Assembly: GCF_029784135.1 (NCBI RefSeq)
Contig: NC_073745.1
Coordinates: forward strand, 66,423,210 to 66,487,209
Reading direction: 5' to 3'
Origin: Toxorhynchites rutilus septentrionalis
Taxonomy: Eukaryota > Arthropoda > Insecta > Diptera > Culicidae
Length of the DNA stretch: 64,000 bases
The notes below the pieces were generated by a model that was not told the DNA's origin, made no database searches, and worked only from the letters and a program-made list of their open reading frames with translations. How positions within the stretch are numbered: position 1 is the first letter of the stretch; the number at the start of each line of letters is the position of its first letter. Position numbers and translations under genes: made by a program. Shown here in pieces: positions 1-10,202 of the stretch.

Positions 1-454
1 TTTTAGATGGGGCATAGAAAGATTATGTAAAAGGATTTCTGAGAACTTCCTTTTCTTTTTCTTGTTTTCTTGTCGATAATGAACCATTATAAAAAAATAT
101 CCCCGAAACTGTAACTGTTAAAAATTACCATAAGCCACCGATTAGTTTATAGTTTACTGTTTACAGTTCTTCCACAAGTGAAATTATTTCACAAGTGTGT
201 ATATGTATGACCATCATATTTAGCGAATAATTATACGAAAGTCAAACTTTTATATTTCGCTTTAGAACGTATGAACCTAACGACGAATAGTTAATATATG
301 GTTTCGTTCAATCCAGTTACAAAAGGGACTGAAATAAAATAAGAATAGTCCGGTAATGATCTTATGCATAATTTTCAATCAATACAAATTCCACGCCACT
401 AACAATTCATTCAACAATATTCTAGAATATGAAAAAAGGCACTTGTCCAAAAAA
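1..454. other. AT-rich DNA, nothing recognised
   Basis: No coding potential, tRNA-like sequence or terminal repeat was recognised here. The stretch ends at the TTAA-type MITE that begins near 458. Confidence 0.5.
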
Positions 455-457
455 GTT

Positions 458-657
458 ACTCCTATACTCGCGTCGGTGTGTCAGACCGAAAGTGTTGAAA
501 AAGTGGCACACGTCCCCTTTGTACCAACACATGCGATATGCTAAACGATGACGAACGACGAATAACGATGCTAGAGAGAATCGCAAAGTCGTAGTGTTGA
601 TATTGAACGAATTATTGATTCCTCGGTCTGACAGACCAATGCGCGAGTATAGGAGTG
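458..657 (+). mobile_element. TTAA-type MITE, copy 1
   Basis: The left end reads CTCCTATACTCGCG and the right end is its inverse, CGCGAGTATAGGAG. Inside each end is a TCAGACCGA / TCGGTCTGA motif, so the termini are inverted repeats of about 35 bp with mismatches. TTAA follows the right end at 658-661; the left flank is GTTA, so one side has decayed. An inverted copy lies at 25967-26167. No coding capacity. TTAA targets are typical of piggyBac-type elements; that assignment is inference. Confidence 0.65.
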
Positions 658-723
658 TTAATCAGTACGGAGAGGTATGCATGTGCGCACATTACGCCGA
701 TTCACTTGGGTCAGTTTTTGTAC

Positions 724-745
724 CAGAAGGCCGACCCGACCAAAC
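724..745 (+). repeat. Left target-site duplication of retroposon copy 1
   Basis: The 22 bases from CAGAAGG to CCAAAC here recur exactly at 2275-2296, on either side of the element at 746-2274. A perfect 22-bp direct repeat is a typical scar of LINE-machinery retroposition. Confidence 0.75.
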
Positions 746-2274
746 CGATAGTCGGATAAATGGTAATTTCGTCAGTGGTATGTCAAAGTGAACGTGATAT
801 AGTAGTATTCATTTTTCTACTTTTATTGTGATAATTGCAAGCTGAAACGATATGTGAGTGACTTGAGAGCGTTCCCTTCTTATTCAATCGATGCCTGTGT
901 GTGTATGGTATGCTATTTTTTTTTTGAGTATGTTAGTTTAGCTGCGGTGAGAATATCACAGTAAATGGAGTTCAACATCACGGAGGTGTAAACATGTCGA
1001 AAAAAGTAGCAGCATGACGTCATCGTTGCCACATCCATCGGCTATGTAGTCTAACTAAATATTAAATCTGTTTGTATAGTCTTTCTGTTATCTCTTGTAA
1101 TCGATACGCGAGAGTTACGTAGGGAGGAGAATAAATACCAATTTTCAAAGGGGATTCCTCGGTGACCTTCTCAGGTTAAAACATATCGTTGATTAGAAAA
1201 ATGCTAAATAATTTCTTGCCGATCTTCTCAGGTTGCCCAAAATAACCTTAGTTGTGGCGATTGAAAAATATGTTAACATGTAAAATATAAAATGTAATAC
1301 GCGTGAGGGATAGCAAAATATAGAATCTGTTCGACAGATTCTGAAGGAAGTTTATCTGTGACCTTCTTAGGTTTCTCGAGGAAAACCGCTGCCGTCGAGA
1401 TTAATTTTTTTCAAATATAATACCAGTGATAAATATCAAGACATATCGTAGGTTCAGTTGATTTTAAAGGAATTTCTTAGGTGATCAGGTAAAAAATATA
1501 TCGTCGATTTGAGTAATGGGAAAGCAGCGTCTCGGAATCCTTCTTAGGTTTAATAAATAACTTTGGTTGTCGCAATTGAATGATATTTCGAAAGATAATG
1601 CATGTGACGAACATTGAAATACATAGTCAGTTTTAGCGAGTTTAAAAGAATTTTCTCTGTGACCTTCTCAGGTTAAGAATATATCGTCGATTAGAGGAAT
1701 ACTAAAAGGGTTTCTTAGCAACCTTCTCAGGTTGCCAAAAATAACCTTGGTCTCCGCGATTGAATAAATATATAGATCGAGGGTTTATAAGGGTTTATTA
1801 CCCTCTCAGGTCAGGAAAAACATCTATGTACTAGGCACGATGAATAACGAAATGCATGACCGGTCCGATAAGAATGTATATTTTCTTCAAATCTCATTTC
1901 GTCGACTAGTTGAGAGTTCAGGTTTTTAGAATCACATCACTTACCACAGTGAATCCTGATTTTTCTTAACCATTCCCATTAACAACTATCCCTTCCATGA
2001 TAAACGCTAGGAAACCACGCTATAGATGCGACCCTTCTGGCCTTCGGGCGGCGAATATCATACTAACATTCCTTCCCTTCCCCTGGTGACTGTAAGGACG
2101 TGGCCGCCGTCGTTATTGACCATTTAAAGCTCGAATCACCGAAAATTGCACAACGAGAATGATTTGCTAGTCCCAAGCGTCATTCTGTGTGTTCTTTGTG
2201 CAATTTGGTTGGTTCAGGTCAATCACGGAGAGCAACTACGAATTGTACAGTCTACCCAAGCTCAAGCTCAAGCT
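746..2274 (+). mobile_element. Retroposon with (CAAGCT)n tail, copy 1
   Basis: A 1,529-bp element on the plus strand, bracketed by perfect 22-bp duplications and ending in a CAAGCTCAAGCTCAAGCT tail. The 3' third (about 1,820-2,270) is repeated on the minus strand at 47601-48070, and the last 160 bp again at 25401-25561. Between about 1140 and 1815 it carries diverged internal repeats around CCTTCTCAGGTT. No reverse transcriptase or long ORF is visible; the 112-codon frame at its 3' end (2146-2484) runs past the duplication, so it is probably accidental. I infer a non-autonomous retroposon mobilised by a LINE. I do not recognise the family by name. Confidence 0.7.
1140..1815 (+). repeat. Diverged internal repeats with CTCAGGTT core
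   Basis: The motif (C)CTT(C)T(C/T)(T/A)CAGGTT recurs near 1160, 1225, 1365, 1545, 1660, 1720 and 1800. It is often followed by AAAACATATCGTTGATT or TGCCAAAAATAACC, which indicates two alternating diverged units. The array lies inside retroposon copy 1. Copy 3 (about 48060-48270, inverted) has a shorter, different version. Confidence 0.6.
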
Positions 2275-2296
2275 CAGAAGGCCGACCCGACCAAAC
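2275..2296 (+). repeat. Right target-site duplication of retroposon copy 1
   Basis: Identical to 724-745 and placed immediately after the CAAGCT tail, as expected for a 3' insertion boundary. Confidence 0.75.
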
Positions 2297-2847
2297 TGTT
2301 GGTTGACAGAAAGTCTGTAGTATGCGGGAGCTCTACTATGATAGTTACACTTGATTACACCCCCAATCTGCACGCAACACAGCCTCAACGCTACGAAATA
2401 AGCAGTAATGACTACCGAGTTCAAACCATTCATCTGAACTCGCCGTCATCCAAACACCGGGCAAACACAATCAACTACGTATGAAACGATTACTACTACT
2501 ACTAATGCGCCGCTTTGCGTAAAAATGACGTTTTAGGTTCATTATTTCTGCTGAACGAAACTGATGAAAACGATGGAAAATACACACCACCACCCTTCAG
2601 TGTTTGTTCGTGGTTGTCATCGTTTCCTTTTCTATTTCTCTTCCTACTCCTGACGTCATTAAAATTTGATAGAGGGCACGAGACCGCGAGAGTACACAGC
2701 ACCAAACACCACGAGCGAGCGTGATGCAAATAAAAAAACGAACAAATTCATTAATGTTTCCTGTGGATGTGGTGGTATTTTTCGATGATGTGTGGTTTTA
2801 ATTCGAGCGTTTTTATCGATTTTGTTCATTCGACAACTTGAACCCGG
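2297..2847. other. Apparently unique non-coding stretch
   Basis: No recognised element. The overlapping short frames on both strands between 2502 and 2892 have low-complexity composition and no known motif. Confidence 0.4.
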
Positions 2848-2849
2848 TA

Positions 2850-3790
2850 GGGGTAGTGGGGGCAAATTGGTCATGGGGGGCAAAGTGGTCACCTGCTTGT
2901 TTGGTGGTTTAACTATTGACTGTAGATGCCGTATTGATAGTCACCTTATGTTTGAAGAATTTAATGACTTTCGAGTCACCCTGTACTTCAGTAGAGCTGT
3001 CGCATGTCGAAATACAAATAAAAACAGAAATTACGCTCTCGATAGCCATTCGTCGTAGTTCTGTGCGCATGGTATCTAAGAAATTTCTCGTTAAATTTAG
3101 TTTATTCAATCTGATATGTTGGACAAATCATCAGTTTGGATGACTGTTAACATGTTCTAGGAGAGGTGAACAGATATTTTGTTTAATCTCAGCGATTAAT
3201 TAGCGTAGATATTATTTTCATGTTTGGGGGCAAAGTGGTCATAGGTGAATAGCAACTTACAATGTTATGTTTACTAAAGCTGATATACCTCATCACATTC
3301 TGCTCTTGAAGAAGATCCTTTTGTGGATTTGACCCTGGATAAAAATGCCACTCCAACTAAACCAAGCCTCATTATGCGGAACGAGTTGTGTTTCTTATTA
3401 CGTTTTTGTATGCACGAGAAAATTTAAATTGAGACTCTAGGTGAATAGGCCAAGCTTAATTCATGCATATACTTATTATAACAAATATGATTTGAACAAA
3501 TTTGGACGAAAAATGCATAAATGTATCCCATTTAGCTTGATATGGGTGGGTGACCACTTTGCCCCCACTAGGTGACCACTTTACCTCCAAGCAAAAAAAA
3601 GTTCGATTTTTTACCTTTTTTCTGATAATGAAAAGTGTACTATTTTGAATTTTTATAGTAAAAGCCGTTTGCTATCTTGAAGAACAATGAGTTGAACTAT
3701 AATATTCTTCGAGAAACGGAAATTAAACCGATATGTGGGCGCTGGAAATGGGCATATTCCTTAGGGTGACCACTATGCCCCCACTTCCCC
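2850..3790. mobile_element. TA-flanked MITE with GGGGTAGTGGGGGC termini
   Basis: A 941-bp non-coding element. The left end is GGGGTAGTGGGGGCAAATTG; the right end inverted reads GGGGAAGTGGGGGCATAGTG. Both are followed by GTGGTCACC-type subterminal repeats, and the phrase recurs internally near 3225 and 3550. TA flanks both ends (2848-2849 and 3791-3792), as for Tc1/mariner-type insertions. It abuts the hAT-like fragment to its right. Confidence 0.7.
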
Positions 3791-3802
3791 TACATATAGT
3801 AA

Positions 3803-4328
3803 ACGTTTGTCTGCTTACGTTTCAAAACCTTCGCTGCATTGGCCGGACATGTGGATGAAATAGCTGCGTACTTTGGTCTCAATGCTGACAAAATTGTGGC
3901 CCAGAGCTATGATGGCGCTGCTGTAATGTCCGGAGATAAATCTGATGTGCAAACATTGGTGAAACAACGGTTATTCCAGCCGGGTGCTATGATTGATGCT
4001 AGGATCGTTAGCAAAATCTCAAGCAGAACTGTTAGTGGGATACCCAATTCATGTGAAAACAAAGGGAAAATGTCAGTGGGATACTCGATATGTTGGCTCC
4101 TATCGGTTCAATAGGGGTTCTCTAAAGACGTCAAGACGGGTTATTCACTGTCGTGCACACGCATTGAAGTTGGTTTTGCTTCACTCGTGTATAAACAACA
4201 ACAAGACGTCGAGGTTTTTCAATAAGATATCAACTCTTGCGGCATTTTTCTCGCAGTCGTCAAAACGTAGCGAAACATTGAAGCAATTTATGGAGACCAA
4301 AATACCAAATGTTTGCAAAAATAGTTGA
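3803..4328 (+). pseudogene. hAT / ZMYM-like transposase fragment, broken
   Basis: The frame from 3803 reads through LAGHVDEIAAYFGL and AQSYDGAAVMSG. The latter is the Asp-containing motif typical of hAT-like proteins related to ZMYM1/DUF4371. After about 4000 the frame is disturbed, then a second frame (from about 4125) gives HCRAHALKLVL and FFNKISTLAAFFS, both usual downstream motifs of the same family. At least one frameshift separates the halves. The N-terminal zinc finger and C-terminal dimerisation region are absent. An upstream stop at 3800 and the MITE ending at 3790 mark the 5' break. A dead relic; the family assignment is from motif memory. Confidence 0.65.
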
Positions 4329-4358
4329 TATATATAATATGCACCTATCAATGTTATA

Positions 4359-4821
4359 CAGGCAAACCTGTTTTTGAACCTGAATCTGGGTGATAGGGAC
4401 CGCACAAAAAAATATTGTTCGCTAAACAATTTGAAAAAAAAAACTTTTTGTTATGTGGTGGATAGGGACCGCATAAAGAAAAGTTTCCTTAAGAAAATAA
4501 CCCAAATCCTAATGATTCCATTCGTGATCAACATTCGATTTCCTTTTTTCACTTTCATAAAGTGCCTAATCACTTGCGCAGATCATAAAATCAACTCTTT
4601 GTTCCTTTCAATAAGCTCCTACTGACACCTTAAATCAAACAAAACATAAGAATGGGAATTAGCTGACACAGTCCCTATGTAGAGCGATAAAATACATATC
4701 AAAGATAGAAAAAAAAATTACCGATGACTTCATTTTTTCACATACCGCACAAAAAAAGTCGCTCCAAAAAAATCGCACAAAAAAAATCGTATAAAAAACC
4801 GCACAAAAACTGGTTTTACTG
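4359..4821. mobile_element. TA-flanked MITE with CAG(T/G)(A/C)AAACC termini
   Basis: A 463-bp element. The left end is CAGGCAAACCTGTTTTTG; the right end inverted is CAGTAAAACCAGTTTTTG. TA flanks both ends (4357-4358 and 4822-4823). The interior repeats GATAGGGACCGCA and the right side repeats ACCGCACAAAAA. No coding capacity; Tc1/mariner-type target. Confidence 0.7.
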
Positions 4822-4823
4822 TA

Positions 4824-6092
4824 TAGATAAATGTTGAGAAATAAAAATATTCAAATCTGGCATCGTAACTGTTGTTCCAATTCTGAATCCAGCTCAAACA
4901 CAGAGGTTCAAGGATTTTCACATGCTATGATGTCTAGTATTTTTTTTTCATCGTATGGCGAGTTAGCACTAGAAAAGTTTGCACAGGTGAGAAATACCTA
5001 GCCGAACGACGGATACATCGGACTAGACCATCATCGATTTGAATAAACTTTGCACACGCTCCAATATGAGAGACTAAGTACAGAGTTTTTGGAAAGAATT
5101 AAACTCGACCTAAAAAAAAAAAAAGATAAGCGATGTTAATTGCCATAAACTTGGATTCATTTGAAAGATAATTCCTTGCCATGTTATTTGAATATGATTT
5201 CCGGCATACGGTTATCTCGGAAGGCTCGGAGGAAATCCAATCGAAAAGTCGAATTTTCGACCGCTTTTCGCAGTAATGGAGGCCTATACTGCCGAAATTT
5301 TCTAGCATATTTGTCTACGAGAAGCTTTAATCATTTCAGTTTTGCAATGCACCGCTTTTTATTAGCAGTAAACTATTGTTTATTGAAATGCGAAAAGTTC
5401 CCCTCACTTGAATCAATCAAGCTTGATTACGGTTTAAAAATACATGGTGGGACAGTTATGCCTAGAATAACAACATGGGACAATTGAACTTAATGTTGTT
5501 TTTTGTGGTTTTCTGGAAGACGAGGCATAAAAACATTCTTTTTTGAAGAAAAGTGAGTGAATTGTCAAAAAGTAACATGGGACAACTATGCGTAGAACAG
5601 CAGTATACATCTTGTCTTCCGGAGCGTCAATCGTCTGCGGCCCAGAGACGTCACAAAGGCCAACGAAAAAAAATCATTCAACGGTGTTAAATCATTAAAA
5701 TTTCACTCCAATTCACGGGTCCATTATGTGAAATTATGTGGCGTTCCACAAGCCCAGAAAATTGTAGCCAAAAATTCATAATAAAATTGAATATTTTTAT
5801 CAACAAAATTAAAGTTCTCATATCGCTCTACAATTCGTTCTTTGACACCCAACTTCTATCTTTTATAATTTCACTGCAATATCATTTTAACCCTTTAACG
5901 GGCCGTGAGAACTAGGCATGTAATCAACGCAAACTACAATACAACAACATGTTTACATGTTGAAATACACAAAAAAAAATTTCTCAATACGTGAAACAGT
6001 TGAAAACATTGAAAAAGTTGGTGGCAATATGCTTGTCACTGCCCGTCTAGCGGTAAACAGTTGATAGTAAACATGTTTTTTTTTGTATATAA
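4824..6092. other. Non-coding stretch with minor repeats
   Basis: No gene recognised. ACATGGGACAA-type phrases recur at about 5450-5480 and 5570-5600, suggesting an ill-defined repeat. The 70 bp around 5815-5890 (GTTCTTTGACACCCAACTTC) recurs near 26945-26990, so part of this stretch belongs to an interspersed repeat whose limits I cannot define. Confidence 0.4.
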
Positions 6093-6483
6093 GCTGACCC
6101 GGCAAACTTTGTCAAGCCCAAAATGTATTTTTCGTTATAACATCCACGTTTTCTTACTAAACGCACGTTCATGGGTCCAATCGCAGAACTGTTCATTGAT
6201 TGATCTTCTAGTCTACCCTTTATAATTACCTTTTGACGTAGGACTACGTCTTTCATTTCTATACCGGGGTGTAAAATCAAAGTTTCGAAAACGAAAGCGT
6301 TACGCCGGAGACCGAGATTTTGAGCGTTAATAGCTCCTAAACAACTGAACGAAATGGTATGATAAACACTTCATTCTAAAGATAAAATGTCTACGCGTTC
6401 TATACTTGTTACTTTCTGATCCTAAAACTTGTTTCAATAGTCTTAAAATTGCTTTCAAAACAGGCTATTGAAATCACCAATCG

Positions 6484-6518
6484 GTATATAAGCGAGCGCC
6501 GCTCGGAAATCCACTCAG
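6484..6518 (+). promoter_or_regulatory. Possible Pol II core promoter (TATA plus Inr)
   Basis: GGTATATAAGCG near 6484 is followed about 30 bases later by CTCAGTT, which matches the arthropod TCAGT initiator. The pair lies inside the element at 6231-7335, so it would drive a transposon transcript. Based on motif spacing only. Confidence 0.4.
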
Positions 6519-6700
6519 TTCAAATTGAACAGCGATTGGTGCATGTTGTCGCTATTGTGGTGAAGCTCTTCATTTATCATGAAAGCGCGGATGAACGGTG
6601 TCACCAAGAGCCTGTTTGTGCACCTTAGGCCAGAAGGGAATCCATCAGGAGGAGAGTGATGCCACAAACGGTTCCCCGGGAAGATCTCGAAGCAGCCGCT

Positions 6701-6722
6701 ACACACACACACACACACACAC
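6701..6722 (+). repeat. (AC)n microsatellite
   Basis: About 11 uninterrupted AC dinucleotides. The CVCVCV-type frames on either strand here are products of this repeat. Confidence 0.9.
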
Positions 6723-6777
6723 ATATACACGCGCGGAATTCTTTCCGTTTGGATGCCATTCAACATCGAGAAAGATC

Positions 6778-7073
6778 CTGAAAATAATCTGCCAGTTCCT
6801 CTGGGAATTTAAAAATACATTCATGTGAAAGAGTTTATTTGAATGTTTTCTATCCATGTAACACTGTGACCAAATATGTCTCAATCAAGTGCTATTAACA
6901 GATGGTTATCGAGTTAGCATTAACCACTGGTGGGCTTCCAGTATCGAGGAAAATGTGGAAATATTTAATCGTTACTGAAAATAATCTGCCAGTTCCTCTG
7001 GGAATTTAAAATTACATTCATGTGAAAAAGTTTATTTGAATGTTTTCTATCCATGTAACACTGTGACCAAATA
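6778..7073 (+). repeat. Pair of near-identical 95-bp direct repeats
   Basis: The unit starting GAAAATAATCTGCCAG and ending CACTGTGACCAAATA occurs at 6778-6873 and again at about 6978-7073 with only a few differences, separated by about 100 bp. A recent internal duplication within the surrounding element is likely. Confidence 0.8.
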
Positions 7074-7581
7074 TATTTGGTTTTGTGATTTTCAATCAAT
7101 CGCAATTAACAGGATAGCTTCTGAAGATTATTCTTCCCCATCAGTAGGATATTTCCGTATCCAATATTGGATGCATAAAACCTTGTGCCTCCAACGTAAC
7201 GCTCTCGTTTTCGAAGTCCCCCAAATATTCATTCATTCAGAATGAATTTAGATTCAACTTCAAACAAATGATCTCTAAATCAACGATAGTCCTACGTCAC
7301 CCTTGCGGTTATACCATAGATATAACCCACTTCCTGTTTTTTTTCTATAAAATTCCTAGTACTTCTACCAAAACTCGTCTCTATAATATCAGATTATTTT
7401 CAGACACAATTCTCGTTCAAGATTCTTCCACCACTTGCAAATAAAATGTTTCTCCGTTACATGGAATCAATGTTTGGTACAGAAAATATGATAGAACAAA
7501 GACGGTCGGACAATTCCTTTCTCGAGTTTTGCTCTTATCAACACATTTGGCGATCCATTTTTATTTATATAGATAGAATAC

Positions 7582-8207
7582 GATATAGGAGTGCGTTTTA
7601 TGACATTAAAATTCAATTTCTAACGAAGATCAATTTCGTTAGCACAAACATCAAATGAACTAACAACGCTTGTCAATATGTAACTGTAGAACATATGCGA
7701 ATTGAACTATTCAAATTTTCCCATTTTCCTTCAGAGTTTTCCGAAAATTTTCAATTGTCATGTTTGGTTGGAATATGTGTATTATTCTTATGGGACCCCC
7801 TCTCCGGGGAGAGGAGAGGTGTCATACCATCATAGAAACATTCCCCGTATCCAAAAATTCTCATATCCCAAATTTGGCTTCATTTGCTTGATTAGTTCTC
7901 GAGTTAAGCAGAAGTTTGTGTTTCATTTGTATGGCAGCACAAACACACCCACCAAACAGCACACCCCACACGGCACACAGCATTCTCGAGTAATACAGAA
8001 ATTTATATTTCATTTGTATGGTGTAACCCCTCCCCCCCTCCTTCCCCTTAGAGACCGAGGAGGGGTCCCGAACTATCAAAAGAACCTTCCCCGGCCCCAA
8101 AAACCCCTACATACCAATTTTCATGTCGATCGATTCAGTAATTGCCGAGTCCATAAGAATCAGACAGACAGACAGACACACAAAAATCCATTTTTATACA
8201 TATAGAT
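7582..8207 (-). mobile_element. Helitron 5' part with GTCT microsatellite
   Basis: On the minus strand this begins TCTATATGTATAAAAATGG at 8206 with an A before it, then (GTCT)n, then the conserved TATGGACTCGGCAA and ATCGATCGACATG block. GGGGAGAGG-rich units, TTCTCGAGTTAAG and CATTTGTATGG repeat as in the tandem units at 49.5-50.0 kb. The 3' terminus (GGGTCAGCTAG) is missing, so the copy is truncated or recombined with its neighbour. The 167-codon plus frame at 7702 is not supported as a gene. Confidence 0.65.
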
Positions 8208-8569
8208 TTAAATTTTTGATGTTAGTTTCGATAAAAACAACTAATAAAACGCATGATTAGACTCAGCAGGTCCTAAACAGATCATATGCATTGACAACTT
8301 CAACTTCAACAAATTGACTGTTTTCCAATGACTTTACGGGAAATTTGCTCTTGCTGCTCCAAATTGGCGGTTGGTAACATAAAATGGCTTCAAAATGAAC
8401 AGTTTTTGATTTTTTTTTCGCGCTTAAAAAATCAGGCATGTTTCTAGATATCAGAACTACTTACCACATAAGACTAGAAGTTATAAATTATTGTTAAAAA
8501 AGAGAAAAAAAATAATATGGTTGGTGTAATTAACCATTCCTGGTGAATCTTCAACGAGAATGTAAGTGG
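8208..8569. other. AT-rich non-coding stretch
   Basis: Nothing recognised between the Helitron end and the start of similarity to the GACGTAGGACTACGTC-ended family. Confidence 0.4.
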
Positions 8570-9370
8570 TGTAAGTTCAATGTTTGAAAAAAAACGAGAA
8601 AGTGACGCTGGACTGCAAGGTTTTGAACGTTAATACCGCTTTACCGGCTGAATGAAGTGGTATAATAATCATGTGCTGATCGGAATGTGTTCCCGAACAC
8701 GGACGCAAAATCAAGGCACCTGGAGAAACCGTCATCGCGAATACATGCAGACTGTGATTTCTTTCACTCACTTGCAAATGCGCTCGAGCTTATGAAGATT
8801 TGCGCATTCGGTTCCCATGATTCAATCGTATCCAAGAGCATCAGTTTCTGTTTTGGTTTCGCATGGAATGGTCATGAAGGAATGTTTGCTTGTAATTGCA
8901 GTCGAGCGAAGGAAGATTTTGCGTTCGGTTTCAGTGATACAATCGTATCCAAAAGCATCAGTTTCTATTCTGCTTTCGCGTAGAGTGCTCATGAACACTC
9001 TCGTGCATTATTCCCACGAGAACAAAGGAAAATCAAGTATCAAACTTCATCAGTTGCTTTTGCAAAACCACGCAAACCCAACGGTTCTTTTCTGGACCAT
9101 CAACAAGTTCGAAATAGTTGCATTTAAAATCAATAACGATTTCATACTCATACTCATCCACTCACACACTAACAAGGAAAACTTTCACCATTCTTTAGAA
9201 ATAATTATTCATTCATTCATTGAGAACTGATTCAGATGAAATTTCAAACAAATGATCACAGAGCCAGCGTCTACCTTGCGGTTATATCACAGATATAACC
9301 CACTTCTGGTTATTTTTTTTATTTTCAATTTACGCCCTACAATTTTCTGTTGAACGTAGTCCTACGCTAA
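8570..9370 (+). mobile_element. GACGTAGGACTACGTC-ended element, copy 2 (partial)
   Basis: The sequence 8590-8680 matches the subterminal region of copy 1. One minisatellite unit (TGTGTTCCCGAACACGG) follows, then two direct repeats of about 125 bp at 8800-8990 (ATCGTATCCAAGAGCATCAG / ATCGTATCCAAAAGCATCAG). The right side has GCGGTTATATCACAGATATA and ends in GAACGTAGTCCTACG at about 9354-9368. The left palindrome is not visible. Confidence 0.5.
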
Positions 9371-9521
9371 ACCAAGAGTTATCCGGTGGAGACCCGTAGA
9401 TGACCGTATATGCGTGTTGAGAATTAATGACGTGGATTACACCAAGGACGAGCTCTACGGAAGCCTCGAGTGGTCCTATGGTGAGGACCCAAAATACAGT
9501 GTTTATCTATTTATTCATCTA
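9371..9521. other. Short spacer between two elements
   Basis: Contains a small open stretch (INDVDYTKDELYGSLEW), too short to assign. Confidence 0.3.
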
Positions 9522-10080
9522 CTAGCTGACCCGGCAAACTTCGTCCCACCCAAAATTTATTTTTCGTTATCACATCCACGTTTTCTCACTAAGCGCACGT
9601 TCATGGGACCAATCGCAGAACTGTTCATTGATTAATCAACAAATCTACCCTTTGAAATATTTTTTTACTATAAAATTCAACTACTTCTACCAAAACTCGA
9701 CATTATAATATCAGATTATTCTCAGACACAATTCTCGTGCAATATTTTTCATCCACTTGCAAATAACATGTTTCCCAGTTACATGGAATAAATGTTTGAT
9801 ACAGAAAATATGATAGAATGAAGACTGTCCTAAATCGGACAATTCCTTTCTCAAGTGTTGCTCTTATTAACACATTCGCCGATCCATTTTTATTTATATA
9901 TTAGGCTGTCAAAAAAGTCCTGCGGTATTTCCGCGAGGTGTCATTGTAAGCGCGTAGTTCTAGTTGTATTCATTGTATCGAGCCATACTATAGCTTGTTG
10001 GAAAGGTATTTTTGCGCGCTATAATATAGTCCTTGACAGTGTTTTGTTTGGTTAAGTCGTTCGTGAGTTATAGTGTCGCA

Positions 10081-10202
10081 AATGTGGAGCAAAATAAAGA
10101 GAAAATCCGACATATTTTACAGTACTACTATGGCAAAGGCATAAATGCATCTGAAGCTGCCAATAAAATTTGTGCAGTTTATGGACCCGATACAGTTTCC
10201 AT
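10081..10202 (+). pseudogene. mariner transposase, N-terminal part
   Basis: Encodes EQNKEKIRHILQYYYGKG and AANKICAVYGPDTVS, the first helix-turn-helix of a mariner transposase acting on the element's own ends. The codon that is ATG in the sister copy (near 32912) is GTG here, so even without the LINE the start is lost. The frame breaks at the LINE 3' end. It joins logically with 14570-15474. Confidence 0.85.

Larger units (their letters stand above)
6231..7335 (+). mobile_element. GACGTAGGACTACGTC-ended element, copy 1
   Basis: The left end carries the palindrome GACGTAGGACTACGTC; near the right end the inverse TAGTCCTACGTCA occurs at about 7290-7302, followed by GCGGTTATACCATAGATATA. The element sits inside a Helitron whose uninterrupted versions lack it. 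It contains a 95-bp direct repeat and a TATA/Inr-like pair. The left 120 bp (ending in GGTATGATAA) recur at about 8590-8670. No ORF of significance. Superfamily unknown. Confidence 0.55.
6093..7581 (-). mobile_element. Non-autonomous Helitron, interrupted
   Basis: The segment 6093-6230 starts AGCTGACCCGGCAAACTTTG and continues as in the intact Helitron at 51773-52672. After an insert (6231 to about 7335) the same element resumes with CTTCTACCAAAACTCG and runs to a TATATAGAT end near 7581. Read on the minus strand this gives a 5' TCTATATA end and a 3' GGGTCAGCT end, with the usual CTAG mutated to CTTA. Comparison with 9522-9900 and 52340-52670 shows the uninterrupted order. Confidence 0.65.

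Noticed and set aside
2146..2484. 112-codon ORF with a hydrophobic N-terminus (MHNENDLLVPSVILCVLC) repeated at 25295-25522
   Set aside because: The start is in the retroposon and the rest is in different flanking DNA in each copy, crossing the target duplication. It resembles a signal peptide but no conserved protein follows.
7702..8205. 167-codon plus-strand ORF
   Set aside because: It lies across Helitron tandem units and the GTCT microsatellite; the sequence is shared with non-coding copies at 49.5 and 52 kb where the frame is closed.
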